A DNA stretch of 64,000 nt, taken from contig KQ964247.1 of NCBI GenBank assembly GCA_001566295.1, positions 3,162,001-3,226,000 on the forward strand. Reading direction: 5' to 3'. Shown one piece after another: positions 57,908 to 64,000 of the stretch. Source of the stretch: Microdochium bolleyi (lineage: Eukaryota > Ascomycota > Sordariomycetes > Xylariales > Microdochiaceae). Each line of letters starts with the position of its first letter. Within the stretch, counting starts at the first letter, position 1. The notes under the pieces are model-generated. The model worked only from the letters and a program-made list of their open reading frames with translations. It did not search any database and had not been told where the DNA came from. Both the position numbers and the translations under genes were made by a program.

Positions 57908-58548
57908 CTCTCGTGCGCACCTTTGTGTGTGTGCCCACCTTCGCGTGCGCGCACGCACCCGGAGTCACTGCCGGATTGTACCTCTCTCGCCGCACAGATA
58001 CAGTTGCCGTGCGGCGTGCTCTACGAATGCTCTTTGGACTGCGCAGGTACTGAAGAAGCGCGATGTTGAGCACAGAGAGAGAGAAACCCTGATGAATTCC
58101 AACGTGAAACGTCAGAAAAGGGCGTGATTGCATCACATGTACCTCGTGCAAATCACGTATTTCAAGCGTCATGCAGCATGTAGTAGTGATGAGATTGGGA
58201 AGAGCGATTTGTATGTTTGATATGAATACAAGTCCAAGAACGTCCGATGCCGCCGAGCCTCGCTGGTCTCATCGCGGCAGGCCCATCTGTCCGAATCCGC
58301 TGCCAAAGAAAATAGACTTGTGGCCAGAGCAAAAGCAAACACAAAAGACAAGAGAACGATTCTAACGCCTAGACCCCAACCCCGAGCAGAAATCATGCAA
58401 CCATTCCGGTGCGTATTGTAATGACACTGCGATCAGCAGATGAATAATGGCTCTGCGGCAGCGAGCCTGGTATCTTTTCCGTGGCCGGAGCACAAACAAG
58501 AGATGCAACAAAACGTGGACAGGTGAAAAATAACCTAGAAGGCGTCGA
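56783..58548. other. Convergent 3' intergenic region with simple repeats
   Basis: 1.77 kb between the RING/PHD gene and the USP gene. It contains polypyrimidine stretches (57350-57395), the (TC) tract and alternating CG/TG sequence listed separately. No gene is supported. Confidence 0.55.
57757..57960. repeat. TC dinucleotide tract flanked by alternating GC/GT sequence
   Basis: A pure (TC) run occupies 57865-57903. On both sides lie alternating purine-pyrimidine stretches (GTGCGCGCGTATGCGCG at 57842-57858; GCGTGCGCGCACGCACC at 57942-57958; more at 57757-57800). The former can form triplex DNA and the latter Z-DNA. It sits between the 3' ends of two convergent genes. Confidence 0.85.
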
Positions 58549-60972
58549 CTAGGTCGTCTTGGCTCCGCCGGCCCCGGCGGTCTCGTCATCACTATCGGTC
58601 GAGCCGGTGCTCATGTGTCGTCGGAGCGCAGCGCCCTCGTTGTGTTCCATGCTCTTAAGTTGCTCCTTGCGAAGGAGCTGCTCGCCAGACTCCACTTCGA
58701 ATTCTTCCTCCTCGTCCTCGGATTCTGTATCCTCGCCGGGGGGTTTCTCGGCGGGGATGCCTCCCTTGGCCAAGATCTGTGGAGCTTCTTTGGGCAGCTC
58801 CCCGACCGAGCGTCGCTGCGAGGATCCAGGAACGCTGTCCCGCGGCAGCTTCTTGATGGTAGGGTCGTATGCCGCAGGCAGACCGACGGCGACGGCGACT
58901 CGGTGCGCCTCTTCATCCGCAGTGATATTTGGCTCAAGATTGTAGAGACTGCTAGTCTCGCTATCGGCTTCGTGCTTGACGCCACCGAGGAGGTTGATAT
59001 AGGTCTGCCGAGTAGGATCGCCCGTCCTCTTGAGTTTCTTCTTCTCGCGTTTCTCGGTAGGGCGCACGACGACAACTGGAATGGGCGAATACTGCAGGCA
59101 ATATTTGGAGAATGAGCTACGGTTGACCAAGAAGCCTTGCACACCGTCCAAGCTTCGGCCCTTGGTGCCGACAATGAGCATAGAGGGCTGGTACATTTTG
59201 ATCTACAGATTGTCAGAGAGGTGTCACAGAACGGAGGCGTGACCAGAGCTGCTCACCATGTGCTGGAACGTGTTATGTAGCTTGCCCACGGCGTACTCAA
59301 GGATAAGACTGATCGCATGGTTCTTTGTGTTCTTGGCCTGAATTGCTTCCATCAGAGACTTGGCGTCGTCCTGGTATGCCTTGTTCGTCAGGCGCAGCTG
59401 TGTCTCGATGACGCGCACACAGACTATCTCGTCGCCGTCGTCGACAAGCTCGTTGAGTAGCCATTGCAGCGCGTGGTCCGAGTAGGCGTTGTCGTCTACA
59501 CCGACCATAAAGGTCCGGTGCCGCCGGCGCCACTGGTAGCCCGCATGCTTGTAGTTGAGCGTGAAAGCGATCGGATTGTACTCGGTCGATTCGCCGGCAG
59601 AAATATTGTCGAATGCTACATGGGAATTGAACCTTTGCGTCCGCGGTTCTGTTAGCGTTGTGGTGGCCATGGCTGCCGCATGCAGAGCGAGGCGGTGGGA
59701 GTTCGTGGTAAGTCGTCAACCAAGGATGAAAGCTCGGAGAGCAGCAAGGATGCAGGAAGGGACTGATGTGCGGGGTGTGACGTGGTGGACTGATGATGGC
59801 GTGGTTCAAGTACAGCGGGCGCCAATGATGCTGGTGTTAAGCACTGCCTGCTGCGTCGCCTCGGGGTGAAGTGAAGATTGTGACGATGAACTGGGGAAGG
59901 GGGGGAAAGGCCTACTGCTCGTCCGGGGCCTGTGCCTGGCTGTTTGAAGGCCCAGCGTGCTGCGCCATCGTCCCGGCGAGGATAAGAGTCACGGGCAAGC
60001 TGAGCGGGAGCGGGGTGTGGTGGTTGTGGTGGAGATGGGAGAGGGACAGCGGGGCCGCAGCCACGACAGCTGGACCAGGCCGGCTGGAGCAGCACTTGCT
60101 GTCTGGACTGGGGGATTGAGGCCCCACGGGCCGGACCTTTCTCTTCGAGACGCCACGCCGGACCCGGCCACATGCAAATCTGGAGGTGGGTGGCCTGCTC
60201 GGTCATGGAGCGGCGGCGCGGCCCTTTCCTCGCTTCCTCGCTTCCGCACCTCCCGGCCGGGATCTGCCCCAGCGCCGCTTCCCGGGGCGCTCGGCTACCA
60301 TCATGCATCCAGTCATGGCTGCAGTGGAGACGCCGGCGACCATGGGCAAGTTGCGTGTCGATGCGACTGATGCTTTACTGAAGCAGAAACGGCAAGCTTG
60401 CAGTCTCGTGACGAGATTGGATGCGCCAAGGCAGAGTCTTTCCGCAAGGTACGATAGCGACGTCCGCAGGACGCCAGCAAAGATGTGACGGGATACACTA
60501 GAGCTTGCAAGAAAAGGCAGGATGATGAAGAAGGCAGGTTCCTGACTTACCTCTTGTGAGGTGGCGACGACGCTCGGATACGCTGCGGGTGGTGTGGTTT
60601 CTTTGCGCCCTGGGGCAGGGCGATCGAAGTTGAGCGGAACGTGATGGAAGATACGGAGGCCTTCCTTGAGGGGGGCTCTACGCTGCTGCCATGGCTGGAT
60701 ATCGTGTCATCCGAGCTCGAGGCGCTCGCCTCGCTGGCGATCTCGGCATATTGCTCCGGTCTCGCAGTGGTGGTCGGGCTTCCCTTGGGCGCAACCTTGC
60801 TCAGGGCATTGTCGACATTGCCTTGTATAGTGTTCGGCGCGTCTCCAGAGAGCTCTGGGCTTGTCGATCTTGGGATGTCGTCCAGGGCAAGCTGCTTGGA
60901 GAGAAGCGAAGGCAACACAGGGTACGCGTGTTCAGCCTCGTCGTGGCACTCGTCGATTCGGCCCAGAGACAT
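58549..60972 (-). CDS. Universal stress protein (UspA)-domain protein
   Basis: Three exons (60972-60551, 59632-59257, 59202-58549) give 483 aa. The first intron is unusually long (918 nt, GTAAGT..AAAG); joining ASSPPHK-R-FNSHVAFDN reproduces the usual fungal USP layout. The second is GTGAGC..GTAG (54 nt). Residues 1-140 are disordered and Ser-rich. The USP domain runs from about 150 to 330: SRTF-like RHRTFMVGVDDNAYSDHALQWLL, DGDEIVCVRVIE, then SMLIVGTKGRSLDGVQGF and QYSPIPVVVVRP. The ATP-loop pattern G-2x-G is present but the following Gly-Ser is replaced (LVNRSS). The tail is acidic (ESEDEEEEFEVESGEQ). Fungal members are cytosolic and linked to stress, but individual functions are mostly unknown. 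A start farther upstream in another exon cannot be excluded. Confidence 0.83.
59633..60550. other. Long first intron of the USP gene
   Basis: 918 nt without another supported gene. An in-frame ATG at 59670 lies 38 nt before the exon 2 boundary and stays open into the USP domain, so a transcript starting inside this intron could give a shorter 355-aa form. Confidence 0.5.
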
Positions 60973-63366
60973 GCCAGGCTGTCAGAGCCTCGGTACTACT
61001 TGCGATTATCAGAAAACGTGGGGGTTTGTCCGAAGGATTGCTATGATTCGCTGTTTCTGCCGTAAGGCCCTCAGCTGGCTGTCCAAGCACCTGACTCACG
61101 TTGCCTCAGGTAGAGGTCGGAGGAGGCTGGGCGGTGACTCGAGGCATCTGGCGAGGGTTGTGTGCGGGTTGTGCTTGCGCGCACAAGATGGCGGTGGTCG
61201 CTGGACGGGATGCGCCAGTGACTAGAGGTTGCGGAAAACACCCTGGAGGGGCAGCTCTTGGAGAGGCGGGAGAAGGGCTGTGGCTTTGTATGCGCGAGGG
61301 CTGCGGCTGCGGGCGACCCGGCGTGCTGGCTCCTGTCAAGGAGATAGGTAGGTTCAGGTCAGCCCGAGACAAGGAATGTGTGTATGCTCGGACCAGGACT
61401 TGGTCGCAGCGGGCGCCGTGTGGCCATGAAAGGAGTTGGCTGCCCGCCACCGCGCAGAGACCGCAGACCATGCGTTTGCACGGGTGACGTTGCGAGTCGA
61501 GTGTCTCTGGGCAGGCAGGGGAGCCATGGCGTCGCGAGCCAGGCAGACGCAGGCCATCGTCGCACATGGCGAGATCTGAATCTGCCGTGCAGCCACGCGA
61601 GGCGCGGCAAGCCCAAAGGCCACGAGCTCGGGCGGTTCTGATGTCCTGCGTCACAGCTCGCAGCGTCCGCAAAGACACTACGGCCCTGATCCGGTTTGAT
61701 ATGGGATACGCATAAGAAAAACCAAAGGGATTGGAACCTACTAGATTGGCTCTACTTGCACACGAGGGCCCGAGAGAGCAGGTACCGCAGCAATCAAAGA
61801 ATGTTGGCCGTGCCCGGCTGCTCCGCACTTGCGACGGAGGTTCGGCTCTGGAGAACAATGAGACGGCCTGTGGCGTGTGTCCCGTGAAGGGCAGGAAGTG
61901 CTGTCCTCGGCAAAAGAAGAATGGAACACCACGAAGCGCAGATGGGACAACAAAGCTGAGGAAAAAGCAACCAAGACACACACACGCACACACGCACACA
62001 ACTCGTTCGCAGCGGGCTGCCTGCTGGACAAGCCAAGCAGCGATGTGCCACTGGTGCTGTAGTGCCAGGCAGCCCCGGGATGCCAAGAAGGCAAGCTCGG
62101 GCCTGACGGCAGATGATGGTGGAGTTTTGGACAAAGAGCAACGCCCGGTGAAGGATGGTCGGGGTCAGGCCGGGACGGGACTCGCGGGAGACAGCTGCAC
62201 GCCCAGCAGCGAGAAGAGCTTGAACGTGAGCCTGGCCGTCCACGGGTGGTCCGCTGGTGCCCAACCAATCCAGCGCTTGAGCATCACCCCGGCCTCTGGT
62301 CCACTACAGCGCGTCTAGAACGCTGGGAGACAGGAGACAGCGACCATGGGCATCCAGAAGAACATTGATACCACGGCCAGCACTCCGTAATTAGCATCTC
62401 ACCACGCCCACCAACGTCTTCCCACATCATTCCCAACTCCGTCTCCCCTCCCTCGCATTCTGTCACACCACACTGGGCACGCCGAAGCCGCTGATAGCCG
62501 TCCAGCGAGCGGTGCAGCATCCTCGACACATGTGCTGACTCGGACTTACACGCCTGGCACGCGTGAAACTGCATGGCGCCTGCACACATGCATGCACTGC
62601 AACCCACTGCAGCGTGATGAGCCGTCCTGCAACCGCGCAAAGGTTATTGATCGTGAGCTGTCGCCCAGGCCAGGGAGGTGGCAGTGACTTCATCGCCCGC
62701 TCAAATGCTGACAAGCAGCCAACTCCATGGCTCGCCTCTGTCTCCCAAGGCTGCCTCATGGTTCTCTATTGTATGCACCAACTCCAACGATGAGACATGT
62801 CGTCTCCGAGCACCAGACCTCCCTCCAGCTGTTTGCGCTCCTCTCCAACCCACTTTCGTGCGGGTGAACCCTGCAACGTCTGTCTCCCTTGCCATCCGGA
62901 TTCTGTCATTTGGCCAAATGACAAGGCGCGGTTCCGCCACGCCGAGGAACTCCGAAGAGGTCTTGTAGCCAGAGCAAGTTCCCGCTGTCTATATTCAGCA
63001 CACTCTCTCATACCCAGCAACACAGGCAAGGCGGACAGTTGGCACAACAAAACATGCACCGCTTCACCGAGACCTGGACCTACCTCCCACACCTCCCTGG
63101 GCGATCGATATTACCATGGATCTTCGGAGTACTGTGCTCGCAACGGCGCCCGGCCTTCTGCGACTGGCGTCCAAGAGGTTGCCGAGCCGGACTGGACGGC
63201 TTATCGCAACCACCAAGCTTTTTTGCCAGCCGTCTTTCCCGACCACTGCCTGTCTCCTTGGACGCTAACCCCTCTTGCAATTGCCAAGAAATATCGGTCT
63301 TGGGAGGCAGCCCGTCGAGCCCTGGCGGTGGAAGCCCTTGGAGCAGAGGCTAGACATGGGGTGAGC
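60973..63366. other. Intergenic region upstream of the USP gene
   Basis: 2.4 kb without a supported gene. On the minus strand, a GTGAGT donor-like site at about 61100 and a CTGACAG acceptor-like site just before 60972 could frame a 5' UTR intron. It contains an (AC)-rich patch at 61978-62000 and the 20-bp palindrome at 62904. Overlapping frames look accidental. Confidence 0.5.
62904..62923. repeat. 20-bp perfect palindrome
   Basis: TGTCATTTGGCCAAATGACA, a perfect inverted repeat without spacer. It resembles a binding site for a homodimeric factor, or a cruciform or hairpin. No gene start lies within 500 bp that I can support. Confidence 0.85.
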
Positions 63367-64000
63367 TCATGGTAGCAGTGCAGCGGCGGATCCTGCCGCA
63401 CTATATGTAAAGTACCTTAAGATATCCAAGGTAGGTCCAAAGTCCACGAGCGTCTGCTTGAACCCACCGTGGAGCAGAGCCTCCCATTCGGCGGCCAGCT
63501 TCTGTGCCATCTCGAGGTTGTACTTGCCGGCGGCCTCTATCCTGGCGACCTCGGCCTGGGCAGTGTCGAGCGCGAGCAAGGCGGCCAGCGTCTGGTCCAA
63601 CTTTTGGACCTCGGGCGTGGTCCGGTACACGGTGGTTCTTGTGTATGTTGAGCTCGGCGCTGCCCTCGCGCAGCTTGCTTGCCCAAGGCCTGGCGCGCCT
63701 CGAGGGCCTGCTTGACTTCCGAGTACATCTTGGTCTCGCGGCCCGGCGGCACCGTTATACCCGCCGCCTCCATCTTCCTAACGACCTTAGCGCACGGGTA
63801 CGTATCGAAGCGAGCTACCCCTGCCGAACTACCGGTACGTCACGTCCGGGTCGCCCACGGTACAGACCTCGTGGACCTAGTCGCAGTAGAGCTTGGCGAC
63901 AATGGCTATCTTCCTGTGCTTATAGACCCAGCCGGGGAGTAGTATCTGGACATCGTCGACGCGCAGCTAGAGGAGCACACGGACCTGGCCGTAGCGCTGG
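63367..64000 (-). pseudogene. Decayed, unrecognised gene fragment
   Basis: Read on the minus strand from the right edge, one frame carries protein-like sequence with GC-rich third positions (VDDVQILLPGWVYKHRKIAI; KLYCD; VGDPDVTYR) interrupted by TAG at 63967-63969, 63877-63879 and 63829-63831. Coding character then moves to another frame (MEAAGITVPPGRETKMYSEV, then KQALEARQALGKQ) and returns to the first frame for EVQKLDQTLAALLALDTAQA and AEWEALLHGGFKQTLVDFG before a stop at 63367-63369. Three in-frame stops plus at least two frame changes indicate a broken gene. I do not recognise the family. The gene continues beyond the window. Confidence 0.5.
63412..63421. repeat. GTACCTTAAG element, copy 3
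   Basis: Third identical 10-mer. Here ACCTT (63414-63418) is followed by the inverted AAGGT about 9 nt later, making a small hairpin inside the 3' part of the decayed gene. Confidence 0.5.

Noticed and set aside
1..64000. CRISPR array, prokaryotic operon or phage
   Set aside because: No regularly spaced direct repeats; genes are intron-containing and eukaryotic throughout.

Overview
The window is nuclear DNA from a filamentous ascomycete (Pezizomycotina), most likely a Sordariomycete. The evidence is short GT-AG introns of mostly 50-120 nt with CTRAY branch points, GC-rich third codon positions, compact genes on alternating strands, and a gene set that includes a Far1-type scaffold, an SLC39A9-type transporter, an MFS siderophore transporter and DUF155/RMD proteins. 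I found no prokaryotic, viral or organellar genes. I rebuilt gene models by hand from splice signals and protein-family conservation. Exon boundaries were accepted when they restored an exact reading frame and a conserved motif.

Layout. 0-11.5 kb: a possible truncated gene at the left edge (-), mitochondrial ribosomal protein bL12m (+), a ketopantoate-reductase-like protein (-), CTD-kinase gamma subunit CTK3 (-), pyrroline-5-carboxylate reductase (+), histone acetyltransferase HAT1 (-) and a ZIP9-type metal transporter (+). 11.5-28 kb: a 2.4 kb non-coding stretch, an F-box/WD40 ubiquitin-ligase receptor (+), a mitochondrial TPR/Sel1-like protein (-), the U3 snoRNP protein UTP16 (+), a siderophore-iron transporter (-) with two exact SREA-type GATA sites upstream, and a RING-PH-vWA Far1-like scaffold (-). 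28-39.3 kb: an 11.4 kb stretch with no gene I can support, containing several small palindromes and repeats. 39.3-52 kb: chaperonin CCT8 (-), an Nhp10-like HMG-box protein (+), a DUF155/RMD membrane protein (-), an APH-fold kinase-like protein (+), a saccharopine-dehydrogenase-like oxidoreductase (-) and ribosomal protein eL43 (+). 52-64 kb: a RING+PHD protein (+), a CT/Z-DNA-prone microsatellite block, a universal-stress-protein-domain protein (-) with a 0.9 kb intron, and a broken unrecognised gene at the right edge (-).

Most genes are housekeeping functions (translation, chromatin, protein folding, transcription) and do not form an operon-like pathway or a secondary-metabolite cluster. Divergent pairs that share intergenic promoter space are HAT1/ZIP, TPR/UTP16, CCT8/HMG-box, RMD/APH and the oxidoreductase/eL43. 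I saw no convincing new multi-gene system. The points most worth following are the iron-responsive promoter, the scaffold with a degenerate metal site, the RING split by a long insertion, the gene-poor block with its palindromes, and the decayed right-edge gene.
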